From NCBI GenBank assembly GCA_025765595.1, contig JAIVFH010000125.1, positions 25,883 through 89,882 on the forward strand: 64,000 bases of DNA, given 5' to 3'. The position numbers were made by a program, and so were the translations under genes. This DNA is from Obelidium mucronatum. Taxonomy: Eukaryota > Chytridiomycota > Chytridiomycetes > Chytridiales > Chytriomycetaceae. The notes under the pieces were generated by a model. That model saw only the letters and a list, made by a program, of their open reading frames with translations, searched no databases and was not told the origin of the DNA. Below are positions 52,566-61,819 of this stretch, in pieces (the stretch's first letter is position 1; every line of letters starts with the position of its first letter).

Positions 52566-53203
52566 CCAACGGCGGTGGTGCTTTCAGTTCCGAAAAGTCT
52601 TTTGTTCCATTACGTGGTGATACCCCACAAGCCATGGAACTCGGCACCTTGCACAAGCAACCTGACAATGACTACTTTGCTAAACCACCTGCCGAAACAC
52701 TTCAAGTATACAGAGCCCATTCAATTCCCCAACAACAACAACAACAGCAGCAACAACAACATCAATCACAACAATCAATTGCATTAGAATCCAAGAACCC
52801 TCTCTTTAAAGACCTCAAGATCCCACCTACTACACCTGCATCCCCGATTCCCCAAGTCCAACAACCATCCTCATCATCATCAAACAACTCACGCCGAGTA
52901 CGCACATCACTCTTCAAACCAACAGACCCAACTTTCAACCAATCCGTCGGCCTCACACTCCCCACCAACCCGCAAGAATGGTCAATCACCCAAGTCGCCG
53001 ACTGGGTCTCTCAGAATGGTGGCGGGCGGTCCGGCAGCGACGCGGTGATGCACCAGAAAATCGATGGTATGGCGCTCATGTCATTGAGTGCAGAGGACCT
53101 GTTTACAGTGTTGAGAATTGAAACTGTGGGGCAGAGGATGCAGTTTGTTAGAGGCATGGAAGTGTTGAATGCGCCGCCGCCTACTTATTTTGAAGAGTTG
53201 TAA
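52566..53203 (+). CDS. SAM-domain protein, 5' side disrupted by element A
   Basis: The frame is open from the right LTR of element A through to TAA at 53203; the first ATG in it after the insertion is at 52634 (MELGTLHKQPDNDYF). A Gln-rich run (about 52729-52765) and a Ser/Pro-rich linker precede a sterile alpha motif: PQEWSITQVADWVSQNGGGR, then VMHQKIDGMALMSLSAEDLF and TVGQRMQFVRGMEVL. The SAM fold mediates protein-protein or RNA contacts, often in signalling scaffolds. The gene may have lost its original start and promoter to the insertion; any upstream exon would have to lie left of 35019. The right LTR could now drive transcription; this is inference. Confidence 0.65.
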
Positions 53204-53257
53204 AGAAAATAAATAGAAAGAAATTGTCATTTACTATCTTTTTTTTTTTAAAAAGTA

Positions 53258-54208
53258 TTATTTCTCTCGCGTATCCAAGTTAATCAACCCAGACATAAAA
53301 TTACAAAGAACACTCCCAGGAATATGCACCAACACACCCCTCTCCACCGCCACATTCAAGCCCGCCTTCAAATCCACCGCCTCTACAGATTTAACCTGCC
53401 GCTCAATAAAAACTCCATGCGCCTGGTGTTCTTCTAAAGGAAGCAACCCATTCTCATGCAACACCTTCACCTTTTGCCAAGAATTCAACTCTGTCAAAGC
53501 CCTTCTTCTCAGGCAAATCACTCTTGTGTACGGCATCAGAAAGCCCATTCACTGTGCAATCCTGCGCTCTCCATAGAATCAATTCAAACGCGTCTTGCAA
53601 AGACTCCCAGCCAGCCGCGCGGGCATCGAATTGCACTGTCGGCTTCAACGAAGAATCTTTCCCGCTCTCTGTGTCTTTTCCAAGTTGTTCTGGTGCAAGA
53701 AACGGTAACGGAATCCGTTGCTTCATAAACTGCTGCATCAGGACAACACTCGCGAATGAAGCAGTTAAAGACACGAGTTTATCCCGTTTCCCGTTGAACG
53801 GATGTGGATTCCATGTCTGCCGCTGCTCGTTATAGTGTGGGGGGGCAGGAGAAGCGTGATTTCATCAGACTGCGTGAATCCATAGCTGGCTTGAGTTTCC
53901 GTCATGAGCGCCAGCAAAGTGTTGTGCATTGCGGTTGCGAATAGCGGACTGTATTTACGTGATGGAAAGAGACGCCTGCTTTGGGATGAGAAGCCTTTGA
54001 GGTCTAGCCGGAGTGAGATCCATTGGTTGGATGGAAGGAGGCGGGTCACGAGTTGTTCTTGCCGCGTGAGTTTGTCGCCGAGGGCGGACCAAGCGGGGCG
54101 GCGGATGTCGGGCCAGCTGGAGTGTGCGGCTTGTGGGGGCAGTGTTACGAGGGGAGCGGACTTTAGGAGGATGTGGATGGAGGGTTCTTTTTCGTTGTTT
54201 TCTGTCAT
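53258..54208 (-). pseudogene. tRNA-His guanylyltransferase-like (Thg1-like) gene with two frame breaks
   Basis: From ATG about 54208 the frame gives WISLRLDLKGFS and YSPLFATAMHNTLLALMTET, then ASYGFTQSDEITLLLP. This is the Thg1/TLP pattern, in which the conserved Asp and the QSDE motif bind metal and nucleotide for 3'-5' nucleotide addition. The frame is lost in a run of seven C just after LLLP (about 53840) and continues one frame over (LVSLTASFASVVLMQQFMKQ). A second shift near 53500, in a GAAGAAGGG tract, leads to the last part (LTELNSWQKVKVLHENGLLP). With both shifts ignored, the length is about 300 residues, close to bacterial-type Thg1-like proteins. Homopolymer position makes assembly error possible. 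Confidence 0.6.
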
Positions 54209-54318
54209 TGTTTTTTTTGTGTTGCAGTTGTTATTGTGCCTTTCGTCCAAAACTCCATTTTTCCGGGTGAATTTCACCCCATCTTCAAAAACACCGTTCA
54301 TCCCGCCGATCTCAACTA

Positions 54319-54444
54319 CAATGGCCCTGCGCATCGAATCACCTCCAGACCACCACCATTTGCGCGAGTATTGTATAGACGATCGAACTCATGTTCAATA
54401 TGGTCCTAGCAGCATTGTTCTGTGGATACAGGTGAATGAGGATT
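54319..54444 (+). CDS. Very short uncertain open frame
   Basis: MALRIESPPDHHHLREYCID and 21 more residues up to a TGA, divergent from the Thg1-like gene. It could be the first exon of a gene continuing towards 54600, but no convincing splice site was found. No domain is visible. Confidence 0.2.
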
Positions 54445-54446
54445 GA

Positions 54447-55338
54447 CCCGCTTCCACTGCTAGTGGACGTCGAAGCAACCCTATCGGCGCCAGCAATCGA
54501 CCTTGATCCCCTGGAAGTTCTCTCAGCAACTCAATGCCAAATGAGACTTTATGAGGGACAGTTCAACACCAGTTGTTTGATGAGATCTCCGTCAACTCCA
54601 GCAGCCTAGATATTTGCTCCATTTGCTCCAACAAACAAATCTCAAGCAACCCTTTCAATCGCGACCAACCTTTGAGCAAGCGATTGCAGCTGCTATTTGA
54701 ATGCAGCGTCTTACTATTTTCCAGCAAACATAAGAACCAAGGCACAATTAAGCAGCGCAATATTGGGATTCCATTATTTGCATAATAATATTAGATAATA
54801 GTAAAAGATAACACATGAGTGCAGTGGAATGGATAAACAGTGGAAAATAAAATTAATGGGTTTATTCTTAAAGAATAGTAATTTAATATCTTTTAATGTC
54901 TCATTCACTTTGTATTAGCCCCTTTGTCTTCTTCAATGAATGTTGGGTCCAAACTGAGGACAAATATGGACCAACTCAGGTGTTTCAATGCCTCATTGAT
55001 AGTCCGCACTGTTGTTTGACTTGTGCCGAGGCAGTTTTGCAAAGCTCAACATGCTTCAGACCCATGGCGCGCTGTGGTTCGCTGTTGTTTGAGTTGGGGG
55101 GATAAAAGAAGTGCCAATTTGTTCGGCCGGAAAATTGGATTTTTGGGTGAAAGGCACAATACTTAAAGATTAGACAACTCTTTTTATACACTTTAAGGGT
55201 GTGAATCAGAGCTGTTGCTTGACCGCTTGAAAAAAAAAGTTAAAAGTTTATCTACCCTACTCAGTGTGCAGAGTCAGAGAAGGTTTCTACTTCAGCCTGC
55301 GATTTTTCTATTCCAATTTCTCATTAGTAAAGCGAAAA
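54447..55338. other. Long stretch without a supported gene
   Basis: Nearly 0.9 kb of AT-rich sequence with only short open frames on both strands. I see no RNA gene, tandem repeat or inverted repeat. The last 100 bp should hold the promoter of the single-domain rhodanese gene. Confidence 0.45.
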
Positions 55339-55817
55339 ATGTCTACCGCCAAACCATTGCAACCAGAAGAACTTGCCAGCTGGCTCCAAGACGGCTCCCT
55401 CAGAGCCAATGAAGACTACTTGATTGTTGATGTTTGTGGCGACGATTTCAAGGAAGGGTAAAAAGAATATCAATCATCTATCGATAATGTCCTCTTTAAC
55501 CGAACACAAAATAACCAAAAAATAGTCACATTGCATCTGCAATCAATATCCCATCCACTGAATTCACCGCCGAAAAGGCACTCATCAGTGAAAAGGACCA
55601 AGAACGTCTTTCAAAGGCAAAAAAGGTTGTCTTCCACTGCCAGTTGTCGCAAGTCCGTGGCCCTACGAGCGCCAACAACTACTTGAACACTGTAGGCGCC
55701 GCTGAAGGACAGGAAGTGTTTGTGTTGCAGGGTGGATTCACGAAGTGGCTTGAGACTTATGGAAAGGAGAAGGCGCTTGTGGAGGATGTGAAGGATGCGC
55801 CAAAGGCTGCTGAATAA
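55339..55817 (+). CDS. Single rhodanese-domain protein (Cdc25/Acr2-like loop), two exons
   Basis: Exons 55339-55457 and 55526-55817 join over a GT-AG intron to 411 bases, 136 residues. The rhodanese fold is recognisable from EDYLIVDVCGDDFKEG, HIASAINIPSTEF and the active loop VFHCQLSQVRGPTSA, which has the HC-x5-R pattern of Cdc25 phosphatases and Acr2-type arsenate reductases, and from GQEVFVLQGGFTKWLETYG at the end. Such proteins act on phosphate-, arsenate- or sulfur-type substrates; which one applies here cannot be told. The intron sits at the same position as in the double-domain gene 1.2 kb downstream. It looks soluble and cytosolic. Confidence 0.85.
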
Positions 55818-55891
55818 ATGCGGACTGTTGATTTTTGTTCTGTTCGCCGAATGTACGGTGGTTAGTATGCTCTTCTTGATTTCCAGCTTAA

Positions 55892-55966
55892 AGCACCCTG
55901 GTGTTTTGACAAAAGCACCCCGGTGTACCTACAAAAGCACCCCGGTGTAACGACAAAAGCACCCCC
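55892..55966. repeat. 22-bp tandem repeats
   Basis: Three full units of the pattern agcaccccggtgtaNNNaca plus aa, and the start of a fourth. Each unit contains the near-palindrome CACCCCGGTG. They sit 20 bp inside the left inverted repeat. Confidence 0.85.
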
Positions 55967-56302
55967 ATCATGTTCATGCAACAAAAACATTAACAAACTA
56001 ACAAATAGAGAATCAAAGCCCTCTTTATTAAAAAAAAAGGTAGACTTTCTTGCTGCAATCGACAGGAGAGCCGCATAAGAACCTGGCAGCTTTAGTTGAT
56101 GGCAGTCTTGGGAAAACGCAGCAGCAAGTAAGACTACGCACAGTCAGAGGTTAATAATAAACAGACAGTGTTTTGATTAACACTGTGGTTGATAAAAAAC
56201 GTATACCACAACAACACAGCATATATTCAATAGCAGCGACCAATGGCTCAATCGGCGTCCTGAGGCCGAATGAGTACTCCCAGCGATAGAAAGATGGTTT
56301 CG

Positions 56303-56702
56303 TCAAGTGGGAACGCCGACGATGCCTGGCTTTTCGGCAGCCTCCAGCCTAGCATCAAAGACCCCTTTGCAATGACATGGCGGTTTTTTCGCAACTGTGA
56401 GCTGAATTGGGGTATTATTTGCCGACAACAGTTGTGGGATAGGAACCAACAAAGGTCCATCACTTAAACCGAACATTTGCAGCGTAGCACCGTGCGGCCA
56501 TTGCGTGCCATATTGATGTACATCGCACACTCGTGTGACAAGAAAAGCCTGATGGTTGTGTTTGAAAGGATATGTTGAGTTCGTCGCAGTAATAAATGAC
56601 CCTTACCACTGGCATTGTGAGTCCCCAGAGTTGATTTCTTTCAGAGCTAGAAGAGCAATCGTAGATGGAGTGGTTTCGACTATCTCTTGTGGTTGTTTGC
56701 AT
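56303..56702 (-). CDS. Candidate small two-exon gene inside the inverted-repeat segment
   Basis: A first exon from ATG 56702 (MQTTTRDSRNHSIYDCSSSS) may be spliced, by a GTAAGG donor near 56608 and an acceptor near 56532, to a stretch reading CDVHQYGTQWPHGATLQMFG, then LLVPIPQLLSANNTPIQLTV. The second part has coding-like composition. No family is recognised, and the start and splice sites are not certain. Confidence 0.3.
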
Positions 56703-56995
56703 TGACCCTTGGTTTGCAACCTTACCCCCTCTGCCCCGCCAAACCCATCTCTATCTCTCTATCAATGTCCTTGGAGTTCTTACCAGCTCCTCACTGTAGC
56801 GTATCAGCAGTAGGGTTATGGGGATTGGCAGTCGTTGACGGTGTGAGTCACTAGGTAGGTGCTTCAATGGTTTTTCGACATTTCGTTTTCAAAAAACTTG
56901 AAAATTCGTGAGAGCATACTAACCACCGTACAAATGTCACCGAAAGCGTGCGTTCAACAAAAACCAAAAAAGAGTATTCTGAAACTTGTGAGCAA

Positions 56996-57922
56996 ATGGC
57001 TGCCACCTTGAAACCCGAAGTTCTCGCTGCCTGGATCAAAGACCCATCCAAGAAGGCTAAAGTAGACTTCCTTGTCGTCGATGTCCGTCCCCGATTCGAT
57101 GGCGGGTATGTACAACTATTCAATGACCACACACACAAGCTCCTGATCAATCACAAACTCAGAAACATTGCAACAGCCGTCAACATTCCATCTGAATCAT
57201 TCACCGACAAAGACAAGGAGCTCCTAGCAGCACCACGCCGCCTCATCTTCCACTGCCACCACTCACTCCACAAGGGACCAGCCAGTGCCTCCAACTACCT
57301 CAAAACCGTAGGCGCATCGGAGGGCCAAGAAGTCTTTGTTTTGGAAGGCGGCTACGCAAAATGGGCTGAAACGTATGCAAGCGATCTGGAGTTGATTGAA
57401 AACGCAACAACGAAACCAGAAGACAAGAAACGGAAAGCGGAAGATACAACTACTGTTGAGAAGGAAAGCAGCAGCAAAAAGAGGCCTGCTGTCGTCGTTG
57501 CTCAGACATTGAAGCCAGAAGATCTTGTTTCTTGGCTTCGTGACGAAAGGTGGAAGGCTCACAAGGATTACTTGGTTGTGGATGTTCGTCCACGTTTCGA
57601 TGGAGGGTGAGTAAAGCTTTGACTATTGTCTGCCCATTACTAATTCTATGGATGTGTTAGAAACATTGCAACAGCAGTCAATATTCCACGCGAAGAATTC
57701 AATGAAGCAGATAAAGCTTTACTGGCAACTCCACGTAAACTAGTTTTCCACTGTCACCACTCGTTACATAAAGGTCCAGCCAGTGCCACCAACTACCTTA
57801 AAACAGTTGGCGCATCGGAAGGACAAGAAGTGTATGTGCTTGAGGGAGGGTATGCAAAGTGGGCGGAAGTGTACAGTAAAGAAAAGGATTTAGTTGAGAA
57901 CTTGAAGAAGGATGAGGAGTGA
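56996..57922 (+). CDS. Tandem two-domain rhodanese protein, three exons
   Basis: Exons 56996-57105, 57163-57606 and 57661-57922 join over GT-AG introns to 816 bases, 271 residues. It has two similar rhodanese domains (residues about 1-130 and 155-265) joined by a Lys/Glu-rich linker. Each domain has VDVRPRFDGG, NIATAVNIP and YLKTVGASEGQEV, and an intron lies at the same place in each (after the DGG codons), so the gene arose by internal duplication. The active loops read IFHCHHSLHKGPASA and VFHCHHSLHKGPASA: the HC-x5 Cys is kept, but the final Arg of the HC-x5-R loop is Lys in both. It is a paralogue of the single-domain gene upstream. The changed loop suggests altered or lost catalysis, perhaps ligand binding only. 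Confidence 0.88.
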
Positions 57923-58213
57923 AATGATGAGTAATAAAGTGGCGTTTCAAATTTAAATAAAAAACCCATCTCTTCAAAGTATAGGAGATCAAAACAGCTC
58001 TGACTCTCAAAAGCACGTATCGGATCCTTCCTCGCGATTTAGTGCAATCAGCAGCAGCTGCCCGATGCCCATCACTGACTTTCACCCAGAGTGTTTGGAA
58101 CTCTATTTGAGGTATCATCTCGTAGAGAAAAAATTTGTGACGGAACACCACATGCTTCACCACACATCTTGAAAAGAAACACTTCCTTTATTGCTTTCAT
58201 TTACACACTAAAA
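57923..58213. other. Short intergenic stretch, no gene seen
   Basis: Convergent 3' ends of the rhodanese and LRR genes with no supported frame between. Confidence 0.4.
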
Positions 58214-58729
58214 TCAACCAACATGTGAGGTCCAATCTGGGACCGGATAGGAACAGCGTGAAACAAAAAAAACCTCGAGGCTTTTCAAAGCAATTATTTC
58301 AATTGGAATCGAGCCTGTAAGACGATTTTTCGAGACTAGGAAACTTTTCAGTGAGGCAAGTTTCGACAGAGACTTTGGAATATGGCCAGTCAAATGGTTT
58401 TCTTGAAGAAAAAGTCTTTCCAGACGCGATAGATTTCCTAAGGTGGAAGGAATGTCACCGTGTAGGTTGTTTGTGTGAAGGCTTAGGACTATGAGGTTTG
58501 ACAGGGTTCCAAGCTCCTGTGGTATTGTGCCAAAGAGGCGACAAGCTGATAAATCCAGCTTCTTCAGCGCCGCCATAGATCCAAGCTCTTTCGGAATAAG
58601 CGTTGCATACGACAGTCCAATTTCGATTGTCGTCAGTTTTGATGCAAACAGAGCTGTATATGCAGACCACACAATTTGGAATTCCTTGGCATTTGGTACG
58701 GAGCATGTTGGAACTGCACTGTATTAAAC
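58214..58729 (-). CDS. Plant-type leucine-rich repeat protein (5' exon unresolved)
   Basis: The frame gives at least four LRR units of the GxIP type: IPKELGSMAALKKLDLSACR, LFGTIPQELGTLSNLIVLSL, HTNNLHGDIPSTLGNLSRLE and LTGHIPKSLSKLASLKSFLV. It ends CSYPVPDWTSHVG. Its 5' side begins after an acceptor-like TTTAATACAG at about 58730, so at least one upstream exon is missing from this call. No F-box is seen in this part. Related to the LRR genes at 15.7 and 27.0 kb. Confidence 0.65.
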
Positions 58730-58750
58730 CTTAAAAAATAACCATAAACA

Positions 58751-59025
58751 TCATTTAAGCTCTGATCGGAAGGCGTACGAGATCCGGCTGGAGAGACCTT
58801 TCTGAGGTTCAGGTGAAGGACGGAAGCGGACGTATCTTTTTAAAATCTGCTATCGTGGGCTTAAAAGGTTTCCCTTCTGATATAATCGAAAAGGGAATCG
58901 CATAGGGTTGTCCGGGTTGATTGGTCTACACTTACATGATAGTCCAACCCACGTTCGAGCACAAGAAGGCTTTTGCGAGAACCATGTTGCCATAAAGAAC
59001 GCAAGCACAAGCGAAGCTGCTTCAT
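58751..59025 (-). CDS. Candidate 61-residue basic protein, two exons
   Basis: Exons 59025-58936 and 58846-58751 join in phase 0 over an 89-bp GT-AG intron. The product is MKQLRLCLRSLWQHGSRKSL and on to YVRFRPSPEPQKGLSSRISY, rich in Arg/Lys and Leu at the start, which could be a mitochondrial presequence-like or ribosomal-type small protein. No family is recognised. The ATG lies 42 bp from the ATG of the divergent F-box gene. It may instead be the 5' part of the LRR gene downstream. Confidence 0.35.
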
Positions 59026-59066
59026 TGATTTGCTGTGTCGGATCCCGTAATTAATACTTCTAAAAC

Positions 59067-59492
59067 ATGGAGAGTTCACAAATCCTCGCAGCCATCCAAG
59101 CCCAGCTTTCCCTTCAACAAGCCGCGATTGATAAGCTCTGCGCAAAAGTGGATCGAATCGAACAAACGCAGCTGGTTATCGCAAAACAGATTCAACTCAT
59201 CTCAAACAAGAACGCAAAGTTCCACACGCAAATCTCAGATGTTCCTTCAGAAGTCATCGCTCAAGTATTCACGTGGATGCATCCCTTCGAAGCAGCGTCT
59301 TACAGACGGCTGTCAAAAGCATTCAACAGGTGCTTAACCACAAACCCGTTTTGTATGCTGAGTCTCAAACAATGCCCAGAGATCAACCTCAACAGAGTCA
59401 AATACGAAGATGATGTTAAGAAAATTGATATGTCTTGTTTCGAGGCCATGATGGATATCGGGCTCCCTTGTAAGCAAAAAGTTTTAATTTAA
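59067..59492 (+). CDS. F-box-type protein with N-terminal coiled coil, possibly truncated
   Basis: The first 55 residues (MESSQILAAIQAQLSLQQAA and on) form a heptad-like helix. They are followed by an F-box-like SDVPSEVIAQVFTWMHPFEA. The frame ends soon after at KQKVLI; a GTAAGC donor-like site just before (about 59470) suggests further exons, but none with LRRs was found downstream. It may be a header that lost its repeat region, compared with the 15.7-kb gene. Confidence 0.5.
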   Translation: MESSQILAAIQAQLSLQQAAIDKLCAKVDRIEQTQLVIAKQIQLISNKNAKFHTQISDVPSEVIAQVFTWMHPFEAASYRRLSKAFNRCLTTNPFCMLSLKQCPEINLNRVKYEDDVKKIDMSCFEAMMDIGLPCKQKVLI

Positions 59493-59571
59493 TGTTCTGG
59501 CCACTTTATCTTGAATGAAAGAGATTCCCGTTCTATGAAACTTCTACGCCGATGTAATTGACGTAAATCAG

Positions 59572-61313
59572 TCATACATGGGTTGTGATAGGGTGAGTCT
59601 CGTTAGAATTCTCATTCCTTTTATCTTCTTCTTCCTCAATCTCCTCATATCCAATCCCGATGTCCGAGCTGGCATCACCACCTTCAGCAGGAGCAGCACC
59701 ATCACCACCTCCAGCATAGGCTGCTATGGGCTTCAGCTTAAAGTTAATGCTGCTTTTCAATCTTTGAAGCATTGCACACTCCTGGTAACAATGATAAGTA
59801 TGAAAGCATACAATTGCTCGTTCCACGGCTAACCTTTAGTGTCATCTTCTTATAGTGGTCCACAGGAATCGGAAACCCCTCCATCGAAAGGCCGTAGTAA
59901 CCCTTGGGAGTCATCAATTTGGATAATGGGAACTTTGTCGCCCGATGAGTTATTCCATGTGTTTGGAGGGCCATGTTCAAGCGTTCAAGGAGCATAGCAT
60001 TCACAAGGACTCTCTGTGAAATCACATCCATCGGATTCTTTGCAGAAATTGCTTGTGATTGGGTTTGTTGTCTTTTGCTTTCTCGTGCCTGCTCAAACGC
60101 CACTAATACAGGGACTCGAGTTTCCGGTACTTTCAGCATGTCACGACTGACTGCTTTGGTAAACTTTCCAACACTTGAGCTCTCTGTGTGTCCTGTTTTA
60201 GTGTTGTAAAACCATCCAATATGCTGCACGTCATGGTTTGTGTCTTTTGCAAGGTTAGAGATCTTATTTTTTTGGCGGGGGCGGAAACTTAACTTACCCA
60301 AAAGCTTAAGCAATTCAATAACATCGGTTTTGATTTCCCTCTCTTCTTTAGCAACTTCTTCATCTGTCATTTCCACGAATCTGTCTGAATTGTTCATTTT
60401 CTCTTTCTCTGCCACAAAGAAATTCCACAATTCAACGTGTTCATCCAGTCTTCTCTCTTCAACCACATGGTAAAATGATTTTCCGAATTTTTTTATATTG
60501 GCTTGTTCCCATTGCTGGAAGTTCAATGGTTTGTAGTTGGGGTCGAGAGCAAGTTGTGTTCGGTTGTGTTCTTCAAATAAAAATACATTTTGCATAACGT
60601 TAGTAACTGTCTTTCTTATTTCCTTTTCTTTACCTTGCACATGTTGGCCAGCCCATTTTCGATAAATGGTGTACGCTGAAGCCAACGGTTTCTCGCGCAA
60701 CTTTGCAGGTGCCATCCGTTGTGCTATAACAATAGGCTCTTTTCCTTTATTTGATGAAGTTGTGTTGATGTTTTCAACAGCTGTTGCACTTTGAGCATGA
60801 CGATTGCTTGCGGCTTGATCATTGCTTGTGGCTTGATCCAGAAGGGTTTGTAGCTTGATTCTCTCCTCTACAGTTAAAACAACCCGACCACCATCCTTTT
60901 GTAAAGATGTGGAGTTTCGAATTTGGTCTTGTATTGTTTGAATGCCATCATTGTTTGCATTCATGGTTGAAGCATCGAGTCCACTTGAGCCAGAACTAAT
61001 CCCCCCACCATCAGTATGCTCCACTGCTTCTGAGTTTATTTTTTTGGTCATTCGGCGAATGAATGTCTGTACAGGTAAATGCGAGAGTCATTAGAGTGGT
61101 CAGCAGTCAACACCTGTCAAACATCACTACACTAACATCAACAACAGCAATATCCTTTCCAAACTGCTGTGAATAGTTCTGTCTTGCTTTCAGATACGCC
61201 TTTTGCGCTCTTACACCCTGATTCTCTACAGCGTACAATAGTATTCTTTGCTCCTCATCGGTAAGAGCATTTTCGCCACGTCCAAGTACTTTTTCTTTTC
61301 CCTGCTTTGTCAA
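59572..61313 (-). CDS. Lineage-specific protein of unknown function, at least three exons
   Basis: Exon 1 from ATG 61313 (MTKQGKEKVLGRGENALTDE and on to KDIAVVD) joins across a GT-AG intron of about 70 bp to the long exon 61070-59840. A last exon from about 59778 gives an acidic tail (IGYEEIEEEEDKRNENSNET) ending at 59572. A short in-frame stretch at about 60262-60297 with GTAAGT may be a tiny intron. The protein of about 560 residues is helical and charged, with KFGKSFYHVVEERRLDEHVE, LLERLNMALQTHGITHRATK and a Gly/Ala linker. It has no signal peptide or membrane segment, and I recognise no domain. Confidence 0.6.
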
Positions 61314-61416
61314 GCATCAGTTTTTGAAATACTTACACATGCTGTTTACCATGACGGACACTGTTTACGTATGTTTTTCCGTTTGTTTATGTTGTCAGTC
61401 TTGTTTTTTTAGCTTT

Positions 61417-61477
61417 TTATTTTATCTCATTTTGAGTCTCATTTTGAGGCTGATGAACAATCAGTGAGATAAAATAA
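61417..61477. repeat. Imperfect palindrome near a duplication breakpoint
   Basis: TTATTTTATCTCA (61417-61429) and its reverse complement (61465-61477) flank a 35-bp loop, 41 bp before the start of the inverted duplication. Confidence 0.7.
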
Positions 61478-61517
61478 TTTTTTGTTTATCCAACATACGA
61501 CCTAAAAAGACCAGGTG

Positions 61518-61817
61518 TTATGTTACCCGGTTGCCTACCTCTGAAAATGCTGCTGGCCGTGTCTCAATTGCAAAGTCACACAAGTTTGGCTTCGCAAGTT
61601 CTGCTACAGCAGCGGGTAAAGGGCCAAAGAGAGAATTTACCAGCAAGTGCAACATTTTCAGTGATCAAGAGAGCCAAGTTTTTCCGGTACAGGACCAGTG
61701 AGCGTTGAGATGGAGGTATTCTAATCTGTTCAGCATTCCCAAGAATGAGGGGATGCTTCCGGTAAGTAAATTATGATTTAATTGCAACTCCTTTAGTAAC
61801 GACAAATTTCCAAGGGT
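61518..61817 (-). pseudogene. Copy of the broken LRR gene end
   Basis: The reverse complement of 27209-27516, essentially identical, with the same frame breaks. It lost the upstream part in the 381-bp deletion. Confidence 0.8.
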
Positions 61818-61819
61818 GA

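Larger units (their letters stand above)
55852..56932. mobile_element. 1.08-kb segment with inverted-repeat ends between two rhodanese genes
   Basis: The 22 bases at 55852-55873 (starting TGTACGGTGGTTAGTATG) are the exact reverse complement of 56911-56932. Each repeat contains a TA two bases in, so a TA-flanked element starting CGGTGGTTAG is possible. No longer direct duplication is visible outside. The inside holds 22-bp tandem repeats and a candidate minus-strand gene, but no recognisable transposase, so it would be a non-autonomous element. Confidence 0.5.

Noticed and set aside
55892..55966. CRISPR-like array
   Set aside because: The 22-bp units are head-to-tail without spacers, and the host is eukaryotic.
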